NCBI RefSeq assembly: GCF_001563225.1
Contig: NZ_CP014206.1
Coordinates: 3,096,001-3,160,000 of the forward strand
Direction of reading: 5' to 3'
From: Pseudodesulfovibrio indicus
GTDB taxonomy: Bacteria > Desulfobacterota > Desulfovibrionia > Desulfovibrionales > Desulfovibrionaceae
DNA length: 64,000 bases
Below, in pieces: positions 40,626-48,861 of the stretch. Below the pieces are notes generated by a model. That model made no database searches, was not told the DNA's origin, and was given only the letters and a program-made list of their open reading frames with translations. Positions within the stretch are counted from its first letter, which is position 1. The number at the start of each line of letters is the position of its first letter. The position numbers and the translations under genes were made by a program.

Positions 40626-40709
40626 CGCGAAGCGGCGACAAAAAGTTTTGAAAGGGAGTCCAGAGGGAAAACTTTTTCAAAAGTTTTCCCTCTGGCCGCC
40701 GGAGGCATC
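40626..40709 (-). repeat. Dispersed hairpin repeat, copy H
   Basis: On the minus strand the element overlaps the TGA of the next gene: TGATGCCTCCGGCGGCC. A perfect 36-nt stem-loop (40660-40695, 17-bp arms) follows, then GACTCCCTTTC, AAAACTTTTTGTC and GCCGCTTCGCGG. Its stem sequence differs completely from copies B and G but keeps pairing, which is compensatory-type change. Confidence 0.9.
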
Positions 40710-41175
40710 AATAATACGCCAGCCCTTGGGGCGGGGTCTTGTCCTGGAAGAATGCTTCGATACGGGGCCGGTCGGCGGAGCTGATCTTGAGGTCGGAGAC
40801 GTTGAGGATGGTGCCGAGCCCGCCGTAGGTCTTGACGGCGCGGTCGATGAAGTCGGCGTCGACGAAGGCTCCGCTGACGGTGACGGCGCGGCCTCCCCAA
40901 CTGACGGTGAGGGGCAGGACCGGATCGCGGTCGGGTGCCTTAGTGATCAGGTTGCCGGTGCGGACCAGGGTTTCGCGGACCTGGTCCGGGAACATGCCGC
41001 CCACGCGGGCCAGGGAGTCGAGGAACCCCGGCATGACGGCCAGGAAGTAGTGCTGGTCGATCTTGCAGGCCACGGAGCGGCCCGGCAGGTTCAGGAGCCA
41101 GGGCTCGGAGGAAAACGCCCGGCCCAGGGCTTTTTGCAGGTGATCCACTCCAGCCGTGTAGTCCGCCAGCGCCAT
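40708..41175 (-). CDS. Hypothetical protein, possibly DUF-type lipid/sterol-carrier-like
   Basis: The 155-residue protein begins MALADYTAGVDHLQKALGRA. It contains NLPGRSVACKIDQHYFLAVM and a soluble alpha/beta region ending PPQGLAYY. No signal peptide, membrane segment or catalytic motif is seen, and no family is recognised with confidence. The start at 41175 has GGGAGGGTCCC upstream. Its stop codon is embedded in repeat copy H. It lies downstream of the lipoprotein gene in the same direction but beyond a terminator. Confidence 0.55.
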   Translation of the reverse strand: MALADYTAGVDHLQKALGRAFSSEPWLLNLPGRSVACKIDQHYFLAVMPGFLDSLARVGGMFPDQVRETLVRTGNLITKAPDRDPVLPLTVSWGGRAVTVSGAFVDADFIDRAVKTYGGLGTILNVSDLKISSADRPRIEAFFQDKTPPQGLAYY

Positions 41176-41202
41176 GGGACCCTCCCGGTTCGGGGTGCGA
41201 AC

Positions 41203-41230
41203 GAAAACGCCCCGCTGGTGGGCGGGGCGT
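41203..41230 (-). terminator. Terminator after the lipoprotein gene
   Basis: On the minus strand ACGCCCCGC pairs with GCGGGGCGT around CCACCA, followed by TTTTCGTT. It begins 10 bp after the lipoprotein stop and separates it from the next gene. Confidence 0.8.
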
Positions 41231-41239
41231 CGGTCAAAT

Positions 41240-41710
41240 CTATTGCGGCTTCTTGTCGAACCGCTTGAGGTATTCGGCGGTCAGCAGGTTGTTGACCTCG
41301 CCCTCTATGTGCTCGACCTTGGCCTTGTCGCCGATCTTCGGCTCAAGCTCCTGGAGCTTTTTGGGGATGGTCACCTGGCAGTATTCGCTGCGCGCGTAGG
41401 TGTTGAAGCTGATCATCTCGTCATGGGAGACCGCATAGCAGCCCACGACCTTGGCCGCGTAGTAGTTCCTGTAGGCCTCGGGGTAATCCTCGGCCAGCTC
41501 GGCGCACTTGCCCTTGGAGTAATAGGCATGGGCCAGGTTCAGGGCGGAGCCGGGGTTGGCGATGACCGCGTCGAGATGGGGCGCCGCGCCCGCGCAGTCC
41601 CCGTCGCGGACCATCTGCTGCCCGATGTCGAGTTCGGTCTTCTGCGCGCCGCACGCGGTAAGCAAGAAAGCCGCTGCCATCATCATAGCCACAAACAGTA
41701 TGCGTTTCAT
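41240..41710 (-). CDS. Lipoprotein with TPR-like helices
   Basis: The 156-residue precursor has a lipoprotein signal (MKRILFVAMMMAAAFLLTAC, lipobox LTAC with Cys20). The helical mature part GSALNLAHAYYSKGKCAELA then DYPEAYRNYYAAKVVGCYAV resembles a tetratricopeptide pair. Three further Cys residues are present in the mature region. No function is assigned, but membrane-anchored TPR proteins often scaffold envelope complexes. The ATG at 41710 is chosen because it starts the signal directly. It is downstream of RNase J, separated by 79 bp. Confidence 0.7.
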   Translation of the reverse strand: MKRILFVAMMMAAAFLLTACGAQKTELDIGQQMVRDGDCAGAAPHLDAVIANPGSALNLAHAYYSKGKCAELAEDYPEAYRNYYAAKVVGCYAVSHDEMISFNTYARSEYCQVTIPKKLQELEPKIGDKAKVEHIEGEVNNLLTAEYLKRFDKKPQ

Positions 41711-41789
41711 CTCGTCTATCCTCTCGGGAAAAAGCATCTCTCTCAGTTCATTGGAATATCTAGCCCATCATCGCCGCGAAGTCCAGACG

Positions 41790-43445
41790 CTATATGGAAA
41801 TGACCAGCGGGACCACCACCGGGTCGCGCCCCAGCACCTTGCGGAAGAAGCGGCGCAGGGCCGACCGGATGCGCTCCTTGAGCTTGGCGGTGTCGCCGGG
41901 CGCGATGTTCTCGTGCACGTCGAGAACGATGCATTTGGCGTCGTCCAGGAGGTGCATGTACTGCTGCTCGAACACGAACCCCTTGCTCATGATGTCCGGC
42001 CCCATGGAGATTTCGCCGGACGCCTCGTCCACCACCAGGACCACGATGACCATGCCCTCGCCCGCCAGGAGCTGGCGCTCCTTGAGCACGCTTTGGCCCA
42101 CGTCGCCCACGCCCTTGCCGTCCACCAGGATCTTGTCCGCGGCGATGCGCGACAGGAACTGGATGGAACCGTCGGGATGGAAGGCGACGGGCTGGCCGTT
42201 CTCCACCAGCAGGGCCTTGTCCTCCTCCACGCCGCAGTCCACGGCCAGCCGCCGGTGCTTGACCAGGTGGCGGTATTCGCCGTGAACCGGGATGAAATAT
42301 TCGGGCCGCACGGTCTGGAGCATCAGGGTCAGCTCGCCCGCGTGGGCGTGGCCCGAGGCGTGGATGCCGTGCATCTTCTCGTACAGGACCTCGGCCCCGA
42401 GACGGTACAGGTTGTTGATGACCCGGTTGATGGCCTTGACGTTGCCGGGGATGAACCGCGAGGACAGGATGAACAGGTCGTCGGGCCGCACGGCCAGCTG
42501 CCGGTGCTCGCCCATGGCGATGCGCGACAGGGCCGCCAGCGGCTCGCCCTGGGAGCCGGTCACCAGCAGGACCAGCTCGGAATCGCCGAAGCGGTCCAGC
42601 TCGTCCAGTTCGATGAACGTGCCCTTGGGGACCTTGAGGTGGCCCAGGTCGCGGGCCAGCTCGATGTTGCGGTGCAGGGACTTGCCGGACACGGCCACCT
42701 TGCGCCCCTCGGCGTCGGCCAGGTCGAAAATCTCCTGGATGCGCTGGATGTGGCTGGAGAAGAGGGAGACGAGGATGCGCCCCTTGGCGGTGTTGAAGAT
42801 CTCGCGCAGGGAGACCTTGATCTCGCGCTCGGTCAGGGCGAACCCCTCGCGACCGATGTTGGTCGAGTCCGAGAGCATCAGCCGCACGCCCTCGTCCGAA
42901 AACTTGCGGAACGCGGCCAGGTCCGTGGCGTGGCCGCCCAGCGGGTTGCGGTCGATCTTGAAGTCGCCGGTGTGCACCACCCTGCCCACCGGGGTCTCGA
43001 TGCCCAGGCCGAACCCCTCGATGATGGAGTGGCAGACCGGGAAGAAATTGAAGCGGAAATCGCCCAGCAGCACGCGGTCGTAGGGCCGGACCGGCCGCAG
43101 GTCGGCCCAGCGGTCCAGGCCGTGCTCGCGCAGCTTGTTCTCCACCAGCCCCAGGGTGAATTCCGAACCGTAGACCGGCACGTCCACGTTCTGGAGCAGC
43201 CAGGGCAGCGCGCCGATGTGGTCCTCGTGGCCGTGGGTGAGCACGATGCCGTTGAGCTGGGCCTTGTTGCGGATGGGATAGTCGAAGCAGGGAATGACCA
43301 CGTCCACGCCGAAGTGGTAGTCCTCCGGGAACATGAGGCCGCAATCCACCATGACCATGGACCGCTCGGTCTTGTACAGCATGCAGTTCATGCCGATCTC
43401 GCCGAGGCCGCCGAGCGGGAAGAGGGTGAGGGAGGAATCGGCCAT
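41790..43445 (-). CDS. rnj: Ribonuclease J
   Basis: RNase J is a metallo-beta-lactamase/beta-CASP ribonuclease with 5'-3' exo and endo activity on mRNA and rRNA. The 551-residue protein shows TLFPLGGLGEIGMNCMLYKT. The metal motif is THGHEDHIGALPWLLQ (HxHxDH at 71-76), followed by GRVVHTGDFKIDRNP, LMLSDSTNIGREGFALTERE and the beta-CASP VLVTGSQGEPLAALSRIAMG. VHGEYRHLVKHRRLAVDCGV follows. A C-terminal domain is present. The stop lies 79 bp before the lipoprotein gene, and plsC ends 5 bp upstream of its ATG. Confidence 0.96.
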   Translation of the reverse strand: MADSSLTLFPLGGLGEIGMNCMLYKTERSMVMVDCGLMFPEDYHFGVDVVIPCFDYPIRNKAQLNGIVLTHGHEDHIGALPWLLQNVDVPVYGSEFTLGLVENKLREHGLDRWADLRPVRPYDRVLLGDFRFNFFPVCHSIIEGFGLGIETPVGRVVHTGDFKIDRNPLGGHATDLAAFRKFSDEGVRLMLSDSTNIGREGFALTEREIKVSLREIFNTAKGRILVSLFSSHIQRIQEIFDLADAEGRKVAVSGKSLHRNIELARDLGHLKVPKGTFIELDELDRFGDSELVLLVTGSQGEPLAALSRIAMGEHRQLAVRPDDLFILSSRFIPGNVKAINRVINNLYRLGAEVLYEKMHGIHASGHAHAGELTLMLQTVRPEYFIPVHGEYRHLVKHRRLAVDCGVEEDKALLVENGQPVAFHPDGSIQFLSRIAADKILVDGKGVGDVGQSVLKERQLLAGEGMVIVVLVVDEASGEISMGPDIMSKGFVFEQQYMHLLDDAKCIVLDVHENIAPGDTAKLKERIRSALRRFFRKVLGRDPVVVPLVISI

Positions 43446-43450
43446 GCGGT

Positions 43451-44173
43451 CTACCCCTTTGCCAGCAGCTCTTTGTACGCCTTGTTCATCATGGCGTGGA
43501 GGTCTTCCTTGAACTGCTCGCGTTCCTTGAGCGTGTAGCGGGCCGGATCGATGACCGGCAACGCCTTGAACCGAACCACGGGACGGTTGTCGATGAAGAA
43601 GTCGCCCTTGCCCATGATCCGCCCGGTGTTGGTCATGACGAACGGGACCACGGGCAGTCCGGCCTTGAGGGCCAGGATCATGGCCCCGATCTTGAAATCC
43701 ATCAGTTCGCTCAGGTTCGTGTTGCGCGTACCCTCGGGAAAGATGACCGGGGAGATGCCGCCCTTGACCACTTCCACGGCGTCGTTCAGCGACTGCATAG
43801 CGGCGCGGCGGTTCTCGCGGTCCACGCAGATGTGGCCCGCGTGGGCCAGCGCCTTGCCGTAGATCGGAATCTCGAACAGGGACTTCTTGGCCACAAACCG
43901 GATGCGGTTGCCCTTGAGGACCTTGAACAGCACGGGAATGTCCAGGTTGGACTGGTGGTTGCCGATGAACACGTAGTGACCCTTGGGGTCCACCTCGCCC
44001 ATGTCAGCGTCGATGGTCACGCCGGAGAGCTTCACGGCGGCGGCCCCCCAGGCCAGCCCCCAGTAGTCGTATTCCTCGGGCGTGGACGTCTCGCGGTCCA
44101 CCTTGAGCATCTTCAGGGAGTACCAGATGGTCACCGGCACGAGCAGTATGGTGAAAAACAGTCGTCGAAACAT
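43451..44173 (-). CDS. plsC: 1-acyl-sn-glycerol-3-phosphate acyltransferase (PlsC)
   Basis: PlsC adds the second acyl chain to lysophosphatidate in the inner membrane. The 240-residue protein begins with a membrane helix (RRLFFTILLVPVTIWYSLKM). The catalytic HX4D motif lies in YVFIGNHQSNLDIPVLFKVL, and further acyltransferase blocks are FVAKKSLFEIPIYGKALAHA, INRENRRAAMQ-type (VDRENRRAAMQSLNDAVEVV) and VIFPEGTRNTNLSELMDFK. It lies 5 bp from the RNase J start, so the two are in one operon. Confidence 0.95.
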   Translation of the reverse strand: MFRRLFFTILLVPVTIWYSLKMLKVDRETSTPEEYDYWGLAWGAAAVKLSGVTIDADMGEVDPKGHYVFIGNHQSNLDIPVLFKVLKGNRIRFVAKKSLFEIPIYGKALAHAGHICVDRENRRAAMQSLNDAVEVVKGGISPVIFPEGTRNTNLSELMDFKIGAMILALKAGLPVVPFVMTNTGRIMGKGDFFIDNRPVVRFKALPVIDPARYTLKEREQFKEDLHAMMNKAYKELLAKG

Positions 44174-44390
44174 GATCCGTCCTTGTTGTGCAAACTCCCG
44201 TGTAACTAAACCAAAACACTAGATGAAACAAGAAAAGAAAACCCCGGCGCAGCCGCCCTGTCCGACACCCGCCGCCCCTGCTCCGCCCGCGTCGCCAATC
44301 ATTTCAAGCCGGTCCTGCCGCCCCCGGCCCCGCCGGGCGGCGATAAAAACTCAAGAGGGTGAGGGAGATGGCGGCCTGGGGATGCGCGCA

Positions 44391-44420
44391 AAAAAGGGCG
44401 GCGGCCGAAGCCGTCGCCCT
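44391..44420 (-). terminator. Terminator of the EF-G-like gene
   Basis: On the minus strand GGGCGACGGC pairs with GCCGCCGCCC around TTCG, followed by TTTTTT, starting 24 bp after the stop codon. The remainder of the gap to plsC (44174-44390) is GC-rich with no supported gene. Confidence 0.9.
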
Positions 44421-44443
44421 TGTGATGTCGGAGGGTAGCCGGG

Positions 44444-46504
44444 TTACTCGGCGTCGTCCTTCTTGTGGGCGGCGATGACCTTCTCGGCCTCCTGCGGGGG
44501 GCATTCCTCGTAGCCGGAGAATTCCATGAAGAAGGTGCCCTGGCCGCCGGTCATGGAGTTGAGGTCCGGGGCGTACTTGAGCATCTCGGCCATGGGTACG
44601 TGGGCCTTGACCTCGGTGATGCCCGCCTGGGAGTCGGAGCCCAGGACCTTGCCGCGACGGGAGGAGAGGTCGCCGATGACGTCGCCCATGAACGAGTCGG
44701 GCACGGCCACGGTGACCAGCATGATCGGCTCCAGCAGGGCCATCTTGGCCTTTTCGCAGGCCTTTTTGAAGGCCAGGGAACCGGCCACCTTGAAGGCCAT
44801 TTCCGAGGAGTCGACGTTGTGGTAGCTGCCGTCGTACAGGGTGACCTGGAAGTCGATGACCGGGTATCCGGCGAGCACGCCGCGCGCGGCGGTCTCCTGG
44901 ACGCCCTTGTCGACCGCCGGGATGAACTGGCGCGGGATGGAACCGCCGACGATCTGGTCGACGAACTCGTAGCCCTCGCCGGACGCCCGGGGCGCGACGT
45001 GGATCCAGCAGTCGCCGAACTGGCCTCGGCCGCCGGACTGCTTCTTGTGGCGGCCCTGGACTTCGCGGGCGCCGGTCTTGAAGGTCTCGCGGTACGGGAC
45101 CTTGGGGGTCTTCAGGACGATGGCGGTCTTGTAGCGGCGCTTGGCCTTCTCGACCGAGATTTCGATGTGGTTCTGGCCCATGCCGGAGAGCAGGATGTCC
45201 GCGGACTCCTCGTCACGGCCGAGCGTCAGGGTGATGTCCTCGTCCAGCAGCTTGGCCACGGCGGCGTAGACCTTGTCCTCCTCGCCCTTGACCTCGGGGG
45301 CCAGGGCGAAGGTGATCAGCTGCGGGGCCAGGGTGGGCTTGGCCAGCTTGAACTCGCCCTTCTCCACCAGGGTGTCGCCGGTGCGGGTGTTCTTGAGCTT
45401 GGCCAGGGTGACGATGGCGCCGGGACCCATGGGGGTCTTGACCGGGGTCTGCTCCTTGCCGTTGGTCAGCAGCAGCTGGCCCACGCGCTCCTTCTCGCCG
45501 TTGGTGGTGTTGACCAGCTGGGAGTCGGGGGAGAGCTGACCGGCCAGGACGCGGACCACGGTGAGCTGCCCGGCGAAGGGGTCGGCCTGGGTCTTGAAGA
45601 CGAAGCAGGCCAGGGGCTCGTCCGGGGAGCTGGCTTCCTCGCCGCCGTCCTCGCCGACCCACGGCTTGTGGTCCAGGGGGCTGGGCAGCAGGTTCTGGAC
45701 GGTGTCCAGGATCATCTGGCCGCCCTGGCAGTTCAGCGCGGCGGAGACGATGACCGGGACCAGTTCGCCGGAGGCGACGCCGGCCTGAAGGCCCTTGGTG
45801 ATGTCTTCGGGGGCGAGTTCGCCGTCCTCGAAGTATTTCTCCATCAGTTCCTCGTCGGACTCCGCGATGTTCTCGATCATGGTCTCGCGGAGGGTCTCGA
45901 CCTCGTCGGCGATGTCGCCGGGGACCTCGCCCTCGGAGACCTCGCCGTCGGCGCCGAAGAGCAGCGCCTTGCCGGACATCATGTCAACGACGCCCTTGAA
46001 ATTTTCCTTGGAGCCGATGGGGTAGTACAGCAGCACCGGACGTGCGCCCAGGGACTCGGAGATGCCGTTGAAGGCCATGTCGAAATCGGCCCTGTCGCGG
46101 TCCATCTTGTTGATGACGATCATGGAGGGCAGCCCCATTTCCTGGACCTGGGCCCAGACCTTGCGGGTCAGCGGCTTGACGCCGTCCACGGCGTCGATGA
46201 CCATGACCACGCCGTCGGCGGCGGTCAGGGAGTAGGAGAGGTCGCCCGCGAAGTTGGAGTCGCCGGGGGTATCGATGAGAAAGTGGTCGTTCTTCTTCCA
46301 CTTGAAGCTGGCGAAACCGGGCTGGATGGAACCGCGACGCTTGATTTCCTCGGGCTCGTAGTCGAGGACGGTGTTCCCCTCTTCGACTTTGCCGAGGCGA
46401 TTTACAACTCCCGCGTTGAAAAGCAGCATCTCGGCGACGGAGGTCTTTCCGCTACCGCCGTGGCCGACGAGTGCATACGTTCTTTGGGTCTTGAGGTCAG
46501 GCAT
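44444..46504 (-). CDS. Elongation factor G-like GTPase (EF-G2 type)
   Basis: The 686-residue protein has all EF-G domains. The P-loop GHGGSGKT (14-21), DTPGDSNFAGDLSYSLTAAD, NKMD near residue 135, the beta-barrel domain II, and domains III-V with HKKQSGGRGQFGDCWIHVAP and DGSYHNVDSSEMAFKVAGSL are present. The P-loop differs from the AHIDAGKT of classical translocase EF-G, and the switch-I region reads EIKRRGSIQPGFASFKW. These are typical of the second EF-G class rather than canonical fusA beside rpsG and tuf. The gene is monocistronic. It probably acts on ribosomes, but translocation versus recycling cannot be decided. Confidence 0.9.
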   Translation of the reverse strand: MPDLKTQRTYALVGHGGSGKTSVAEMLLFNAGVVNRLGKVEEGNTVLDYEPEEIKRRGSIQPGFASFKWKKNDHFLIDTPGDSNFAGDLSYSLTAADGVVMVIDAVDGVKPLTRKVWAQVQEMGLPSMIVINKMDRDRADFDMAFNGISESLGARPVLLYYPIGSKENFKGVVDMMSGKALLFGADGEVSEGEVPGDIADEVETLRETMIENIAESDEELMEKYFEDGELAPEDITKGLQAGVASGELVPVIVSAALNCQGGQMILDTVQNLLPSPLDHKPWVGEDGGEEASSPDEPLACFVFKTQADPFAGQLTVVRVLAGQLSPDSQLVNTTNGEKERVGQLLLTNGKEQTPVKTPMGPGAIVTLAKLKNTRTGDTLVEKGEFKLAKPTLAPQLITFALAPEVKGEEDKVYAAVAKLLDEDITLTLGRDEESADILLSGMGQNHIEISVEKAKRRYKTAIVLKTPKVPYRETFKTGAREVQGRHKKQSGGRGQFGDCWIHVAPRASGEGYEFVDQIVGGSIPRQFIPAVDKGVQETAARGVLAGYPVIDFQVTLYDGSYHNVDSSEMAFKVAGSLAFKKACEKAKMALLEPIMLVTVAVPDSFMGDVIGDLSSRRGKVLGSDSQAGITEVKAHVPMAEMLKYAPDLNSMTGGQGTFFMEFSGYEECPPQEAEKVIAAHKKDDAE

Positions 46505-46769
46505 ACTTCACTCCACATCGTTTTCAGGTTGTCCTTATCGGGTCGCGGAGCCGTTTTCGCCCCGCGAAAAGCACAGCACTTGGTTTTTGACGGGTTTAGT
46601 CCTATAGGAAGACCGACGCGAGAATGTCAAGTCGCCTCCGTCTTCACTAGAAAGACACATCTAACCGAAATATAACAACTTTTTTAAATAGTTCCCTTGA
46701 TTTTAGTACAATTCGCTTGTCATATCAAGCGGTTGAACGGGGAAAGACAGAAAGTTTCAGGAGTCCGCA
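46505..46769. other. Divergent promoter region between EF-G-like and ParB-like genes
   Basis: A 265-bp spacer with an AT-rich core (46655-46725). On the plus strand TTGATT with a weak -10 (TCATAT) 17 nt later may serve the ParB-like gene, whose ribosome site AGGAG precedes a TTG start. No hairpin or known operator is seen. Confidence 0.4.
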
Positions 46770-47732
46770 TTGCTGCTCACAAGCGAGATCGTCACCAGTT
46801 CGAACCAGGCCATACGGGCCGGTGGAGCGCACCTGTTCTGGTCAGGCAACATCCAAGAATCACTCAGGAATTCCATCACCGAGTTCGGCCAGTCCGCCCC
46901 GGTCCTGGTGCGCGAAACCGAGCGCGGCCTGGAACTCGTGGCGGGCGCTTCCCGGCTGGCCCTGCTGACCGAGCTGAACCGCCCGGTCCTGGCCCGGCTG
47001 GTGGAAGCCGAATCCCCGGTGGAACTCGGCCTGCTCTACCTGGCGGACAACGCCCACCGCGAGCCGGACGACGCCATGCGCATGCGGGCGCTGCGCTACT
47101 TCGCCCCGCACCTGGACCGCAACGGACTCGAGCGGGACATCCTGCCCCGGCTCGGCGTGCGGCCCAAGTCCAAGGACGGTCGGCTGCTCCTCGACTGGCT
47201 CGCCCTGCCCGGAGCGTGGCAGGACCTGCTGGCCGGTGGCAACGTTCCCCTGGCCGCCGGGACCGTGCTGGCGCGGATGACCGACGCGGACCGCGACGCG
47301 GTGGTCGGGCTGTTCGGCTCCCTGTCCTGGTCCCGGTCCAACGCGGTCAACGTCCTGACCTGGCTGTTCGAGGCCGGGCGCATGACCGGCGCATCCGTGA
47401 CCGAGGTCATGAAACGGGCGTCCATGCACTCCATGCTGGGCGGAGACCTCTCTCCCAAGGACGCCATCGCAAGGCTCTGCGCGGCTGCCCGCCAGGCGCG
47501 CTACCCGGAGCTGACCCGGCTGCGCGACCGGTTCGACGGCGCGGCCCGGGCCGTGACCGCCGGGACCCGCTGGCGGCTGACGCAGCCCGACAATTTCGAG
47601 ACCTCCGGGGCCGAGCTGACCCTACGCATCAAGGACGCGGACCAACTGGCCGCTGCGGTGGAGGAGCTCAACGGGATGGCCGGGGCCCCGGCCTGGAAGG
47701 ACGTGTTCAATCCGGGCGGCGACGATGCCTAG
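46770..47732 (+). CDS. ParB N-terminal-domain-like protein
   Basis: The 320-residue protein has ParB-like boxes near its N-terminus. APVLVRETERGLELVAGASR resembles box I (PxxVR...ELxAGxRR), and LYLADNAHREPDDAMRMRAL resembles box II (ENxxRxD, with the Arg retained). It lacks a recognisable parS-binding HTH, and its C-terminal half WRLTQPDNFETSGAELTLRI is of unknown type. The start is TTG with AGGAG 7 nt upstream. It overlaps the radical SAM gene by 8 bp, so the two are coupled. It is not near parA or other segregation genes, so a role in chromosome partitioning is unlikely. Confidence 0.7.
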   Translation: MLLTSEIVTSSNQAIRAGGAHLFWSGNIQESLRNSITEFGQSAPVLVRETERGLELVAGASRLALLTELNRPVLARLVEAESPVELGLLYLADNAHREPDDAMRMRALRYFAPHLDRNGLERDILPRLGVRPKSKDGRLLLDWLALPGAWQDLLAGGNVPLAAGTVLARMTDADRDAVVGLFGSLSWSRSNAVNVLTWLFEAGRMTGASVTEVMKRASMHSMLGGDLSPKDAIARLCAAARQARYPELTRLRDRFDGAARAVTAGTRWRLTQPDNFETSGAELTLRIKDADQLAAAVEELNGMAGAPAWKDVFNPGGDDA

Positions 47733-48834
47733 CCTGCCCCGCCACCTGCGCAGGATCGGCCACGTGTTCGTGGACGAGTCCATGATCGACGCCCCCATGA
47801 CGCACCGCGTGCGCGAACGGCTGGCCGAGGGAGGCCGGGCGGACATCCCCTGGACCGTGGTCCCGCCGGACCAGGACCGGGTGGAGTTCGACCGGGGCGA
47901 GACCCAGGCCCTGTACCTCAAGGAGTACAAGGGAAAATTTCTGCGTTTCTGCCCCGGCACCCGCGCCTACCACTGCTGCGGCTACCGGATCATCCACATC
48001 GGCGAGAACTGCCCCATGGCCTGCTCCTACTGCATCCTCCAGGCGTACTTCCAGGACCGGGTGCTCAAGATCTGGGCCAACCAGGACGCCTTGTTCCGCG
48101 AGCTGGCCGACGGATTCGGGGCGGACCGCAACACCCGCTACCGGGTGGGCACCGGCGAGTTCACCGACTCCCTGGCCCTGGAGCACCTCACGGGCTACAG
48201 CCGCAACCTGGTGGAGTTCCTGGAGGACTACGACAACGTGGTGCTGGAACTGAAGTCCAAGGTGGTGGACCTGTCGTGGATGGAGGGGGCCACGCGCACG
48301 GACCGGGTCCTCCCGGCCTGGTCCCTGAACGCCCCGTTCATCAACGAACACGAGGAGTTCGACGTCTCCACCCTGACCGAACGGCTGGAGGCCGCGCGGA
48401 CCTGCGCCGAGGCCGGGTTCCGGGTCTGCCTGCACTTCGACCCGATCATCCGCTTCGACGGCTGGCGCGAGGGGTACGCGGAGATCATCGACCGCATCTT
48501 CGACTTTGTTCGGCCGGACCAGATCGCCTACATGTCGCTGGGCTCCTTCCGCTGCATGCCGCAGCTCAACCCGATCATCGAGGACCGGTTCCCGGAGACC
48601 AATTACATATATAATGAGTTCGTGCCCGGCCTGGACGGCAAGGTGCGGCTCCTCCGCCCCCTGCGCGTGGAGCAGTTCAAGTTCATGGTCGACCGGCTGC
48701 GCAAGCACGGCATGGAAGAGCAGCTCTACTTCTGCATGGAGTCCACCGGGGTCTGGAACGAGGTCTTCGGCTACGCGCCCCCGGACTTCGGCGGACTGGG
48801 CAAGCGGCTGATGGCGCGGGCGTTCGGCGAGTGA
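47725..48834 (+). CDS. Radical SAM protein, spore photoproduct lyase (SPL)-like
   Basis: The 369-residue protein has the radical SAM cluster motif in GENCPMACSYCILQAYFQ (C96, C100, C103, CxxxCxxC). DRVLKIWANQDALFRELADG, RVGTGEFTDSLALEHLTGYS and RTDRVLPAWSLN follow, and VVLELKSKVV is typical of spore photoproduct lyase relatives. SPL repairs the thymine dimer of spore DNA in Firmicutes, and Gram-negative homologues of unknown substrate exist. The host here shows no sporulation genes. The start overlaps the ParB-like gene, and a methyltransferase gene follows 27 bp later. Confidence 0.85.
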   Translation: MPSLPRHLRRIGHVFVDESMIDAPMTHRVRERLAEGGRADIPWTVVPPDQDRVEFDRGETQALYLKEYKGKFLRFCPGTRAYHCCGYRIIHIGENCPMACSYCILQAYFQDRVLKIWANQDALFRELADGFGADRNTRYRVGTGEFTDSLALEHLTGYSRNLVEFLEDYDNVVLELKSKVVDLSWMEGATRTDRVLPAWSLNAPFINEHEEFDVSTLTERLEAARTCAEAGFRVCLHFDPIIRFDGWREGYAEIIDRIFDFVRPDQIAYMSLGSFRCMPQLNPIIEDRFPETNYIYNEFVPGLDGKVRLLRPLRVEQFKFMVDRLRKHGMEEQLYFCMESTGVWNEVFGYAPPDFGGLGKRLMARAFGE

Positions 48835-48861
48835 CGCCAGACCGGCAAAAGAGGAGACGAC

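Larger units (their letters stand above)
40093..40707. other. 615-bp repeat-filled non-coding region
   Basis: No gene is supported. Open frames here have no ribosome site and encode low-complexity Arg/Pro-rich sequence. In order it holds a terminator (40141-40178), a GGTTCTTTCTTTC hairpin (40195-40226), unassigned GC-rich sequence to about 40480, a 42-bp direct repeat present twice (40489-40530 and 40560-40601) and dispersed repeat copy H (40626-40709). Confidence 0.75.

Noticed and set aside
44295-44390. Possible ninth copy of the dispersed repeat beside the EF-G-like terminator
   Set aside because: Only short similarity (a CGGCGATAAAAACTC-type segment with a GAGGG tract) and no stem or ATGCCTCC end. 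Not strong enough to call.
44223-44438. 71-codon frame between plsC and the EF-G-like gene
   Set aside because: Pro/Ala/Arg-rich sequence overlapping the minus-strand terminator. No recognisable start signal.
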